Origin: Lepas anatifera
Lineage: Eukaryota > Arthropoda > Thecostraca > Lepadidae
Length of the DNA stretch: 64,000 nt
Direction of reading: 5' to 3'
NCBI GenBank assembly: GCA_034440635.1
Contig: JAOTON010000772.1
Coordinates: forward strand, 31,001-95,000
The translations under genes were made by a program, and so were the position numbers. The notes under the pieces were generated by a model. The model ran no database searches. It saw nothing but the letters and a program-made list of their open reading frames with translations, and was not told the origin of the DNA. Every line of letters starts with the position of its first letter. Position 1 is the first letter of the stretch. Below are positions 34,970 through 46,104 of the stretch, piece after piece.

Positions 34970-35703
34970 TGTAGACTGGGGTCTACGGCTGATTTGCTGG
35001 TTGTCACGAGAGCAACGCCTCTGAGTGATTCGTATGTAAAGGCGACAGCACTAGCGCGCTACCGCTTTGGGCTGATCGTTGCACCACCGGTTGCGGTAGA
35101 TGTTGACCTACTTCCGGTCCTACTGTAGAAATTATTATTAGGTTGTGTATTTGAGGAGTTAGGTTAACTAATATTAGGTAAAGGCTTGAATTGGTGGAAA
35201 ATAATTACTCTGGTACTGTTATTGGCTGACAAAAGTTTAATTTAGGCCTACTAGTGGTTTCCGCACAGCACCGCTAGGCGGCTGCTGGCCACGCGTGTGA
35301 CCTAGGTCATTTCCGGTCTGGCTGACATCGGTGCTGGTGGTGTGCTTAGTGCTACAGTATCTACCCCGTGGACGTAAGTGTTTTTAGTTAGTGTCTTGGA
35401 TTATTATTGAAACTGATTTGCATAGATGTTTGTTTTGCTTACTGATACCATTTCGATGGCATTTGGGCTGGTATGCCAATTTGGCCGGCATCCTCAACTT
35501 ATATTCTTAGGACGGTGTGCAATGTCTTGTCTTTCTTGAATATTTGTAATGTGTTTCAGGGCAGAAGTAATGAGAAATTAGCATAAGTAAGCAGATGTAA
35601 GCTGAAGTTATGGCGAAAATGTAATATAAATTTGAAGCGGCAGCCATGCCTTTTCACGGAGACATCCGTGGTACGTGTCGTCCAACAAGTGGAGGCGACT
35701 ACA
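34970..35703 (+). repeat. Right LTR
   Basis: Same length as the left LTR, followed at once by the atac target duplication. Differences from the left copy are single bases scattered along its length. Confidence 0.93.
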
Positions 35704-35787
35704 ATACAATCACGTGCTTTACCGTTCCCTGTTTCCTCGTTCCACGTTGATCTCTACTGGTGTGCACACAGTTGGGTACACGCTCAC

Positions 35788-35937
35788 CTGTTGTCGGTCG
35801 ATACCATGCAACCAGCCGACGTCGGTCTGTGACGAGACCCCTCCATGAACCACCAGCACCTTGTTGTCGATGACGGTGCCCAGCGGGAGGCAGGAGAACA
35901 CCTCGCCAATCAGCGAGAGCAACGGTGACGCGTACGC
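35788..35937 (-). CDS. rdgC: rdgC catalytic exon (VVHGG)
   Basis: Encodes visible residues 240-289: SLIGEVFSCLPLGTVID, then NKVLVVHGGVSS, then GIDRQQ. The HGG histidine is a metal ligand of PPP phosphatases. Fly rdgC reads VYRWLPLGSVLNSRVLIVHGG at this point. It has exactly 50 codons, phase 0 at both ends, acceptor gcttttctcgccag and donor CAG|GTGAGC. The LTR retrotransposon ends 81 bp downstream of the donor, inside the next intron. Confidence 0.97.
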
Positions 35938-36550
35938 CTGGCGAGAAAAGCAATTGCAAAAGGCGGAAGTGAAACATTTCCGGACGAAGAGAAGCTGAGG
36001 GAAATTGGGAACTTGAGAGTGGAGAAGGGAAGTGGGGAGAGCAGAAAACATGGGATAGGAAATAGACATTACCAAACAGATAAAAAGATGACATCATTTT
36101 GAATGACAAAGCAAGGTTATTTCTTCACGATGTTTTAAAAGAGGTCACTGATATTTAACTGCTGCCAGGACTGATGCATGTCAAAACGATCGAATGTAAT
36201 ATATTACAGAAAATAAGGATAAATGCATTACAGAAAAACATGCAGGACACGTATGTGCACCTGGAATAAGTAAGCAAAACATTATACCAAGAATCGGCCC
36301 TGTTTGAAAGTCGGACTGCCTCCTGTGCTTTTTTAGGCTTGCGAGTCAAATTTCTGGAATGCAGGTGGCTTGAAAATATTTTCCATCTTCGAGTTTTGAA
36401 ACATGCATCACATTTATGCAATTGCAAGGCAGAAGCATCAAAACCGTCACAAATATACTATAAACATAAACAAGACCTTAGGACGCTAAGGGTGTGTCAT
36501 ACAAGAAAAGTGCAAAACTCAACCAAATAGAACCACATAAACTTGGTTAC
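35938..36550. other. rdgC intron between the HGG exon and the microexon
   Basis: A 613-bp intron. The A/G-rich start includes the acceptor region of the HGG exon; nothing else recognised. Confidence 0.45.
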
Positions 36551-36587
36551 CTTGTATTTTGTTATTACTTCCCGTGTGAAGCCATAC
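36551..36587 (-). CDS. rdgC: rdgC 37-nt microexon
   Basis: Found by asking what must follow [11 protein letters not shown]. The family always continues with an aromatic-GF...EV...KY helix, and this segment encodes YGFTREVITKYK (PPEF2: YGFTKEVMNKYK). One base completes the Arg codon, then come 12 codons, ending in phase 0. The acceptor is aaatccctttcag and the donor AAG|GTAACC. It is too short for an ORF search, but both splice sites, both phases and the family sequence agree. Confidence 0.95.
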
Positions 36588-36783
36588 CTGAAAGGGATTT
36601 CAAATTCAATATGGATATTTTCTTTCAAGGGGTCGAGATCTTGGAGGCATAACATATCAAAATATTTCATCTATCTCTTACATCATGCACCGGCTGGGAG
36701 TTATTTCTAATCTTCTGAGTTTTCGAAAATAATTCCGAGCCTATTGGATTAGAGATGATTCAATTCGCATGCCTATCGGGGAA

Positions 36784-36856
36784 TATTATTATATTTATAT
36801 ATATATATATATATATAGAAGGGCATGTTCGGGGAATATATATCGGAAATATCGGG

Positions 36857-36912
<56 letters not shown>
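36784..36912. repeat. (TA)n tracts at the left end of the foldback element
   Basis: Two TA runs separated by tcggggaatatatatcgg-type sequence. The second and longer run (about 36,859-36,910) ends just before the foldback arm. Confidence 0.95.
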
Positions 36913-36916
<4 letters not shown>

Positions 36917-36922
36917 TTTTTT

Positions 36923-39713
36923 ATATAAGGCATTTTCAAAATAAGTAAAGTATTTGGGATTCTGGCTCCCCTGGTATTTTCCCATGAACTGATGTCTCAA
37001 TATAAAGTGTGCAAAATTTTAGTTCCCTAACTTGACGCTAACGGGTCGCGCAAGGGCCCTGAAGTTTGCCCCATACCGTTTAATGGAGACTTCAACGCAT
37101 GGTGTTAGCCTGGAAACGCTGTTTCCGTGTTGGGGCGTTACTCCTAACGGTATCGCTGCAGTTTTGTTCTCGATTGATATCTTTACCCATAAGAAGATCG
37201 CGCTGGAATATTTTTGACCTTATACAACGCATTTTGGGCCTCCTCGGCCTGCGAAATGATCGAACTTTTGGAACTTTTATCGATCTTTACGGTTGAAACT
37301 TGAAATTCAGGATCATTGGATAGCAGTTGCTAGTCACCTCTATTTTATCTCATTGACTCAAAATCAACACGGTCGTTCAGGCCCACCTTGCACCCGTAGC
37401 GATAAATGATTATGGACCTTCATGCAGAATAGGGTATCACTACGTAAAGAATGACATTTTTACAGTTCTCCAATAGGCTCTTGGTCACATTAAATTCCTC
37501 TCAAATCAACCATAATCTGTCTATGTATCACGTGCCACAGGCTAGGAAGCGCCAAAACGGGCCTAAAAATGAACGGTGGAAGCGCATTAGTCGCTTGCTT
37601 GTATTTACTGAGGGAAGACCACAATACATACATGCGGATGCGGGCTTGCAAGGTGTTTTAGTGGTCTTACTCACTTCACGGTTGACACTTGTCCCCCCAG
37701 TCAGTTCACTTCCTCTGCAGCGTTGTCTTATTGCTGTTCGGTTAGCGTTTGCGACGAGCGTCCACACACTGCAATAGGTGTTGCCCATCTTCATCGCTAT
37801 TTGTAAGACAGTGCAGATAATTGAACAAAAGCTTTAATCACTCACTTCGCTTCATCATCCTTAACCCTTACAGCAGTTAAAAATGATGATAACCGTCAGT
37901 AGTCAGGATCATCCCAAGGGAAGGGCTTCATAAAAATAGCATTCCAATTGCAAGGCTGTGAAAAATAGACGCTGATATAGGTCCTGAAAAAGGTGCCCAG
38001 ACTCATTATCTCAACTTCAGCTGCATTGTCCGGTAGAGCGGGTAGTGTCGGCTTCCCGATGCTAAACGTCTCTCCACCCGCAGTACTGTAGATGGCATGT
38101 GCAACACGAGTCTTTATCTCATCATCAAGCCTGGAATTTGCCAGTGGCACTAGCTCCTCTGTAAGATACCAGCTTTTTCTTTTCATAACATTCATTGCCG
38201 CCCCTACAACATCTGGATCGATGGTACTGTACTTGGCGAGGTCCTTGTACTGATTGATGTCGTTGACTGCTGCATCTTCAGCAGATGGGCTCATGAGCCA
38301 CTCCACGTAGAGGAGGGTGGCATAGGTAGTGAATCGCTTCAACTTTTCTACCGAATTAAAAAAACGAAATAAAATGTATATGTTTCGTTCACAACTTCTC
38401 AACATGGGCTTGACCACACCAGAGACGGCAGGCTTGAGGCAGAGAGCTCGGCAGGCGGCAAGAAGAGAGACCAGGCTTGATGATGAGAAATAGACTTGCC
38501 TTGCACATGCCTTCTACAGTGATGCGGGTGGAGAGACGGTTAGCATCGGGAAGTCTGTGCTACTCGTCCTACCGAACAATGCAGCAGAAGTTGAGATAAT
38601 GAGTCTGGACACCTTTTCGGGACCTATATCGGCGTCTATTTTTCACAGCTTTGCAAATGGAATGCCATTTTTGATGAAGCCCTTGCCTTGAGATGATCCT
38701 AACCACTGGCGGTTATCATTTTTAACTGCTGTAAGGGCTATGGATGATGCTGCGAGGTGAGTGATTAAGCTTTTGTCCAATTATCTGCGCTGTCTTACAA
38801 ATAACGATGAAGATCGGCAAGACCTACTGCAGTGTGTGGACGCTCATCGCAAACGCTAACCGAACAGCAATAAGACAACGCTGCAGAGGAAGTGAACTGA
38901 CTGGGGGACAATTGTCAACCGTGAAGTGAGTAAGACTACTAAGACACCTTGCAAGCCCGCATCCGCATGTATGTATTGTGGTCTTCCCTCAGTCAATACA
39001 AGCAAGCGACTAATGCGCTTCCACCGTTCATTTTTAGGCCCGTTTTGGCGCTTCCCAGCCTGTGGCACGTGATACATAGACAGATTATGGTTGGTTTGAG
39101 AGGAATTTAATGTAACCAAGAGCCTATTGGAGAACTGTAAAAATGTAATTTTTCTGACATTCTGCGTAGTGATACCCTCTTCTACTTGAAGGTCCATGAT
39201 CATTTATCGCTACTGTGTGCAAGGTGGGCACTGAACGACCGTGTTGATTTTGAGTCAATGAGATAAATCGCCAGAGAGGTCGTCGAATTTTTGTCTGTTT
39301 TGTAGAGGTGACTAGCAACTGCTATCCAATGATCCTGAATTTCAAGTTTCAACTGTAAAGATCGATAAAAGTTCCAAAAGTTTGATCATTTCGCAGGCCG
39401 AGGAGGCCCAAAATGCGTTGTATAAGGTCAAAAATATTCCAGTGCGATCTTCTTATGGGTACAGATATCAATCGAGAACAAAACTGCAGCGATACCGTTA
39501 GGAGTAACGCCCCAACAGGGAAACAGCGTTTCCAGGCTAACACCATGCGTTGAAGTCTCCATTAAATGGTATGGGGCGAACTTCATGGCCCTTGCGCGAC
39601 CCGTTAGCGTCAAGTTAGGGAACTAAAATTTTGCACACTTTCTATTGAAACATCACTTCATGGGAAAATACCAGGGAGCCAGAATCCCAAATACTTTAAT
39701 TATTTTGAACATG

Positions 39714-39720
<7 letters not shown>
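36923..39720. mobile_element. Foldback palindrome with ~1.2-kb inverted arms
   Basis: The left arm (36,923 to about 38,137) and right arm (about 38,475 to 39,720) are inverted copies, for example cttgacgctaacgggtcgcg at 37,031 and its complement at 39,590. They enclose a ~340-bp loop. Both outer ends run into (TA)n. The arms differ by substitutions and small indels, so the palindrome is not a recent sequencing artefact. Each arm carries part of one decayed protein-coding region. Confidence 0.9.
37896..38417 (-). pseudogene. Decayed transposon-like frame spanning arm and loop
   Basis: A 173-codon minus-strand frame. The part MKRKSWYLTEELVPLANSRL followed by DDEIKTRVAHA and AAEVEIMSL looks like genuine protein. 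The other arm holds a mutated inverted copy of its C-terminal half (38,475-38,700), with differences and stops. The WYLTEELVPLA phrase recalls proteins carried by invertebrate transposons, but I cannot name the family. Confidence 0.45.
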
Positions 39721-39777
<57 letters not shown>

Positions 39778-39797
39778 TTGTGTGTGTGTGTGGTGGG

Positions 39798-39828
<31 letters not shown>

Positions 39829-39830
39829 CC
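39717..39830. repeat. (TA)n followed by (TG)n
   Basis: TA run to about 39,766, then tg/gt repeats to about 39,828. It directly joins the right end of the foldback element. Confidence 0.95.
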
Positions 39831-40181
39831 CCATGGGGCGACTTTGATGTCAGGGGGACCATTCATATGTGAAAGTGTCTTTATTTTACACAGAATGTCC
39901 TACCTCTTCAGGTAGGCGATGATTAGGCATGATTTTCTCTTGACGGGCCGGAAGCACCGGCCAAACCGGGGGAAGGGCGGGGACGCCTCCCAGACCAAGC
40001 CAAAACCTAGTGTGCAAAAACATACTTTTGCACACCCTCAATTTTTACAGGGTGTGCAATTGCACGCCCTGCCCCCCCCCGAAATCCGCCGTCTCCGCCA
40101 GGGCCTGCCTCCTTGACCTCAAGAGACTGGCTTTATAATGTTGAACATGTTATTGTCTTTGGCTGGTATAACATATATATC
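39831..40181. other. rdgC intron sequence, nothing recognised
   Basis: Contains a short cctgccccccccc tract; no family recognised. Confidence 0.35.
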
Positions 40182-41217
40182 TTAACCCTCGCCCCACCAG
40201 GGGGCCATCGATGCCCCCTGAGGTTTTTCCGGGATAGCAAAAAAAAAAACGACCAGGCACAGCACCGCAGTTGAGGGCTCTACCTCTCACTGCATCGTTT
40301 TCCCACCATCCCTGAAATTTTTACCCCGGGTCACCCAAGGTCAGGTCACCAGACGAGGTCAACCAAGGTCACCTCACTTCAACTTTAGAGCTCTGTAAGA
40401 GCTACATTTCGAAGTCGATCGATTTGAAACTTCTTACACTTCATAACCTCTCTAGGGTCTACAAGGTGTATATCCGGGATTTTTCTATTTTTTTGACTTG
40501 AGGTCAGGTCACGAGGTGACCTCTCCCATTGAAAAAAAAATTGGAAAAACTGCCTTATGATCCAAAAGTCACAAAAACGATTGCAAATGCCTGGCTTGAT
40601 CAGAGAAGCGTTCTTGGACACCCTTTCACGGATTCCAGGGGCCACATTTGCCCTTCGACCTCTCCAAGGTCATCCAAGGTCACCCGGGGTCAAAAACAGT
40701 ATTTTGACAATAACTTTTGACCTATATAAGCTAGAGCGCTGAAACAAACACCATCATGTAAGTCTTGTCACTGGCTTTCGTTTAATATACGGCAGGGTCA
40801 CCTTCTGACCTTTCGTGACCTCAGGTCATATTATGTCACGAGGTAACCTCTCTGGAGGTCAAACCACTGGCGGGAGGTCATTACGTTCCACATAGCGGAT
40901 AAAGGTCTGGCATTTTCCTATCAAATAGACTTTATAACATCTCAATAGCTCTAATGGCATAAGAGTTATGCCCAGTTTGCTTAAGCATTGCATATTTGAG
41001 TGAAAATAGCCGATCTTGACCTAATTTGACCTCTGGAGGTCAAACCATTGACCTGAGCGCTAAAACATGTTAGTTATTTCCTACTGAATTCACGCGAGCT
41101 TTCTAACGCACTTTGCAGATTTGCGCTAACACCCATATTTTCTGAGTTAGAGGGGGGCCATCGATGCTTCCCCGTGGGGCGAAGGTGGCGCCGGACCCCC
41201 GGTGGGGCGCGGGTTAA
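40182..41217 (+). mobile_element. TTAA-type element, family A, copy 1 of the array
   Basis: TTAACCCTCGCCCCACCAGG at the left and ccccggtggggcgcgggTTAA at the right, inverted partners. Dense GGTCA motifs (ggtcaggtcaccagacgagg, ccaaggtcatccaaggtca). No frame of any size. Confidence 0.92.
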
Positions 41218-42057
41218 CACGCGCATTGACGGGGGCGGGTACCCGCCCTCCCCCTCGGGTTTTTCGCAGATAGCATACAAACAGCGGCGCGTAGCGCCAC
41301 CGTACTTGGCATACCTTTTCTCTCATCATTTTTACAACTTCTGTAAAAATTTTAAGGTTAGGTCATCTCAGGTCAGGTCACCAGTACAGGTCAAATGAAA
41401 TAGCCTCAAAAAAGTTTAAGATAGCATAAGTCGGTACAAGATGAATTTATCTGATTTAAACTCATATCACATAATGGGCCCACGAAGTTCTCTAAAATAG
41501 GTTCCGGTATTTGTTGATATCGATGACTTAAGGTCGGATACGGGCCATGACCTCTCCCTTGGAAATACATTGGAAAAATAATTTTAACTGAATAATTTAG
41601 TAGCAGATGGTTATAAAACGTTTATTTTAGCTGCATTAGATTTGCCTTGTTTTTGCTGTTCTAATGATATGCATTTTATCTAATTTGACCATGACCTGAC
41701 CTCAGGTCAGGTCAAATCCTAGATTTGACCTAGCAAGGTCAAATTATATATCATTCGATTCGGCTTGCTGCGAGGATTCATACAGTTTATTTCGTTTTGC
41801 TCTATCTTTACTTGTTCCGATGTAACGACCGAAAACCTTATTTTACGTTATCCCTTATAAGGGCATCTTTTGACCTCTCATGACCTTAAATGTGACCTGA
41901 AAAAATGGTTTAAATATTTTTGATGGAGAAGTGGATTGACTAACCAACGCCGTTTACCGTTTTCCGCTACCAACCATGTTTCTTGAGATCTTAGGGGCGG
42001 GTACCCGCCCCCCGTCAAAGCGAAGGTGGCTCAGACCCCCGTCAATGCACGTGTTAA
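41214..42057 (-). mobile_element. TTAA-type element, family B, copy 1 of the array
   Basis: Shares TTAA 41214-41217 with family A and ends at TTAA 42054-42057. Orientation is opposite to the copies at 15.8, 20.8 and 63.2 kb. Contains the nested palindromic cluster ttgacc..tgacctgacctcaggtcagg at 41,685-41,741. Confidence 0.92.
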
Positions 42058-43736
42058 AGGGAACCTACTTTGGCAGTCAGAGGGGTGCACACCCACATCA
42101 GAAACCTGAAATATAAAAAGAGTAGGTATGTATGTATGTACATACGTACAGAACACCCCTAAGTCAGTAATGAAGATGGGGCACCTCTGCCGTTAGTCGG
42201 CCCCGTACAGCCAGTTAGAGCATTGTATTAAGTCTCCTTGTCGTGTTAAGGAACATTTTTAGGGCATGTATCCCATGTCCTCAATGATGGCGACGTCCCT
42301 ACTGCTAAGTACTGATCTTAACTGGTCGTGAAAAGGGTGGGTATTTGTGAAAAGGGTATTTTAACTGCGGACCAAGTCTGGTCACCAGCCTCTCCCATTG
42401 ATCCCCAGCCCTTTCTATTCTCGTCCAGTCAGGATCAGTGTCCTTTTAGGCCGGAATGACCACTACAATGATCCACCTTAGTGCAATAGCTATCTGCAAT
42501 AGCTATCGCACTGCAATAATGTATATATATATATATAATAAAACTGCAATATCTATCGCACTTGCGATCGCTGAAGGGCGGTATGACACCTGAACCAGCT
42601 ATTTTCTGCCAAGCAAAATCAATGGCTAAGAAAGGACAAAAATTCCCCCTGGGATTTTAGGAGCACACCTATGAGCCCTAAAAAGTATATTTTCCTTCTT
42701 TAGTGTCCAGAAAAAAATGATAGAAAATACATTGTCAGGTGCATTAGCTAGTTAAAAGGTACATACAAGCCGGTTCCTAATAAGCACAGTCTAGTAACAT
42801 AAATAATGTAATCGATAGATTTTTTCCATGCCGCTCCACCGTTGTTAACTACCATTTATCAATTTATATAAGATCATACCCATCCAAAGAAGAGGGCTGC
42901 ATTTCACTAGTTTCTATGGCCAGAGCCTGTCGCTATCCCTGGTTGATGTCGCTTGATCCTCTCTTTCACCCATAATCTGTTTGTTTGTGAAATCGTAATG
43001 GATAAAAACGGGTGAGCTTCAGGTCTATCGCCATTGCATAGCACGAATCACACTGCAATTGTCACTGTGCGATTCGTTCACAGTGCGATTCACACTGTGA
43101 TTTTCACAGTGCGATTAGTTCTATGCCAAAAACATCGATTAACGGCATCACACGGCACGCAGAAGTCCATGCCATGGATCAACCAGGACACTGGTCGTTA
43201 CGCAGGCATCGTTTCCCTACAAACGTCATTACTGTTGCACTCAGCTCACCATTAACCGGCGGCCGACAGAACCCCGACAGTCGGTACGGCCTATCGACTC
43301 ATACCACAGCGTGTGTGCCCGGGCAGTGGCATCACTGAGCCGAGGCTGAACTAACTACGCTGCGCTGGTGAACAGCTGCAGAGCACTTCTTAGACTGCAC
43401 AACAACAACAACAACGAACGGATTAAATCACGAAAGCACAACAGGATGTAGCGCTTTTAACCTAGCGCTATACTATGCTAGTTTATACTGCAATATACTA
43501 GGCGCAGAGCTGTTCGCCTCAGCTGGATGAACCTATTACCAGGCGGTCAGACACGTCTCCTGCTGGCAGCTCTCTGTACAGAGTAAACACCGTCGCTGCA
43601 CGTGCGCCCGCCCCGCCGCGCCAGTAATCGATTCCCGTCCCTCCGTTCACCTGTTGTCCGTGCTCAATAGGCGACTGCGCCACGTGATAGGCTTGGTCGG
43701 CCCGCTGAGAGGGGTCGACTCAGCGCGGGAGGCCTC
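42058..43736. repeat. Spacer of duplication unit 1
   Basis: Unique-looking sequence found again at 45602-47319. It includes a (GTAT)n tract near 42,125, a short TA run near 42,521-42,540, and cacagtgcgattc tandem and inverted motifs near 43,075-43,115. The two short plus-strand frames near 43,034-43,338 are not conserved in frame with the second copy. Confidence 0.85.
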
Positions 43737-44764
43737 TTAACCCTCGCCCCACCGGGGGCCATCGATGGCCCCCTAAGGTTTTTCCGGGATAGCAGAAACA
43801 CGACGAGGCGCAGCACCGCGGTTGAGGGCTCTGCCTCTCACTGCATCATTTTCCCACCATCACTGAAATTTTTTACCCCGGGTCACCTAAGGTCAGGTCA
43901 CCAGACGAGGTCAACCAAGGTCACCTCACTTCAACTTTAGAGCTCTGTAAGAGCTAAATTTCGAATTCGATCAATTTGAAACTTCCTACACTTTATGGCC
44001 TCTCTAGGTTCTACAAGGTATATATCCGGGATTTTTCGATTTCGTGCCCTGATGTCAGGTCGCGAGGTGACCTCTCCTATTGAAAAAGCATGGGGAAAAG
44101 CTGTCTTATGATCTAAAAGTCACAAAAACGATTGCAAATGCCCGGCTTAATCAGAGAAGCGTTCTTGGACACCCTTTCACGGATTCCAGGGGCCATATTT
44201 GCCCTTTGACCTCTCCAAGGTCATCCAAGGTCACCCGGGGTCAAAAACAGTATTTTGACAATAACTTTTGACCTATATAAGCTAGAGCGCTGAAACAAAC
44301 ACCATCATGTATGTCTTGTCACTGGCTTTCGTTTAATATAAGGCAGGGTCACCTTCTGACCTTTCGTGACCTAAGGTCATATTATGTCACGAGGTGACCT
44401 CTGGAGGTCAAACCACTGGCGGGAGGTCATTACGTTCCACATAGCGGATAAAGGTCTGGCATTTTCCTATCCAATAGACTTTATAACATCTCAATAGCTC
44501 TAATGGCATAAGTTATGCCCAGTTTGCTTAAGCATTGCATATTTGAGTGAAAATAGCCGAACTTGACCTAATTTGACCTCTGGAGGTCAAACCATTGACC
44601 TGAGCGCTAAAACATGTTAAGTTATTTCTACTGAATTCACGCGAGCTTTCTAATGCACTTTGCAGATTTGTGCTAACGCCCATATTTTCTGAGTTAGAGG
44701 GGGGCCATCGATGTTTCCCCGTGGGGCGAAGGTGGCGCCGGACCCCCGGTGGGGCGCGGGTTAA
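43737..44764 (+). mobile_element. TTAA-type element, family A, copy 2 of the array
   Basis: TTAA at both ends (43737-43740, 44761-44764). Near-identical to copy 1. Confidence 0.92.
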
Positions 44765-45601
44765 CACGCGCATTGACGGGGGTGGGTACCCGCCCCTCGG
44801 GTTTTTCGCAGATAGCATAAAAACGGCGGCGTGTAGCGCCACCGTACTTGGTATACCTTTTCTCTCATCATTTTTACAACTTCTGTAAAAATTTTAAGGT
44901 TAGGTCATCTCAGGTCAGGTTACCAGTGCAGGTCAAATGACATGACCTCAAAAATAGTTTAAAATAGCATAAGTCGGTACAGGATTAATTTATCTGATTG
45001 AATCTCATATCACATAATGGGTCCACCAAGTTCTCTAAAATAAGTTCCGGTATTTGTTGATATCGATGACCTAAGGTCGGATACGGGCCATGACCTCTCC
45101 CTTGGAAATACATTGGAAAAATAATTTTAACTGAATAGTTTAGTAGCAGATGGTGATAAAACGTTTATTTTAGCTGCATTAGATTTGCCTTGTTTTTGCA
45201 GTTCTAATGGTATGAATTTTATCTAATTTGACCTTGACCTGACCTCAGGTCAGGTCAAATCCTAGGTTTGACCTAGCAAGGTCAAAGTATATATCATTCG
45301 ATTCGGCTTGCTGCGAGGATTCATATAGTTTATTTCGTTTTGCTCTATCTTAACTTGTTCCGATGTAATCACCGAAAACCTTCATTTACGTTATCCCCTA
45401 TGACGGCATGTTTTGACCTCTCATGACCTTAAATGTGACCTGAAAAAATTGTTTAAATATTTTTGATGGAGAAGTGGATGGGCTAACCAACGCCGTTTAC
45501 CGTTTTTCGCTACCAACCGTGTTTCTCGAGATCTTAGGGGGCGGGTACCCGCCCCCCGTCAAAGCGAAGGTGGCTCAGACCCCCGTTAATGCACGTGTTA
45601 A
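44761..45601 (-). mobile_element. TTAA-type element, family B, copy 2 of the array
   Basis: Shares its left TTAA with family A copy 2; right TTAA at 45598-45601. Near-identical to copy 1. Confidence 0.92.
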
Positions 45602-46053
45602 AGGGAACCTACTTTGGCAGTCAGAGGAGGGTGCACACCCACATCAGAAACCTGAAATGTAAAAAGAGTAGGTATGTATGTATGTACATACGTACAGAAC
45701 ACCCCTAAGTCAGTAATGAAGATGGGGCACCTCTGCCGTTAGTCGGCCCCGTACAGCCATTTATAGCATTGTATTAAGTATCCTTGTCGTGTTAAGGAAC
45801 ATTTTAGTTCAGACGAGGGCATGGATCCTATGTCCTCAATGGTGGCGACGTCCCTACTGCTAAGTACCGATCTTAACTGGTCGTGAAAAGGGTTTTTATT
45901 TTAACTGCGGACCAAGTCTGATCACCAGCCTCTTCCATTGATCTCCAGCCCTTTCTATTCTCGTCCAGTGAGGATCGGTGTCCTTTTAGGCCGGAATGAC
46001 CGCTACAATGGCCCACCTTGGTGCAATAGCTATTTGCAATAGCTATCTCACTG

Positions 46054-46104
<51 letters not shown>

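Larger units (their letters stand above)
32077..35703 (+). mobile_element. LTR retrotransposon, non-autonomous, ~3.6 kb
   Basis: Two 734-bp direct repeats (TGTAGAC...GACTACA) at 32077-32810 and 34970-35703 flank 2.16 kb. The target duplication atac is at 32073-32076 and 35704-35707. A primer-binding-site-like TGGTGACAGCGG begins at 32813. A purine-rich tract (gagattgggtgagg, 34956-34969) precedes the right LTR. The interior has only a broken gag-like frame and no reverse transcriptase. It lies in an rdgC intron, 81 bp from an exon. Confidence 0.92.
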
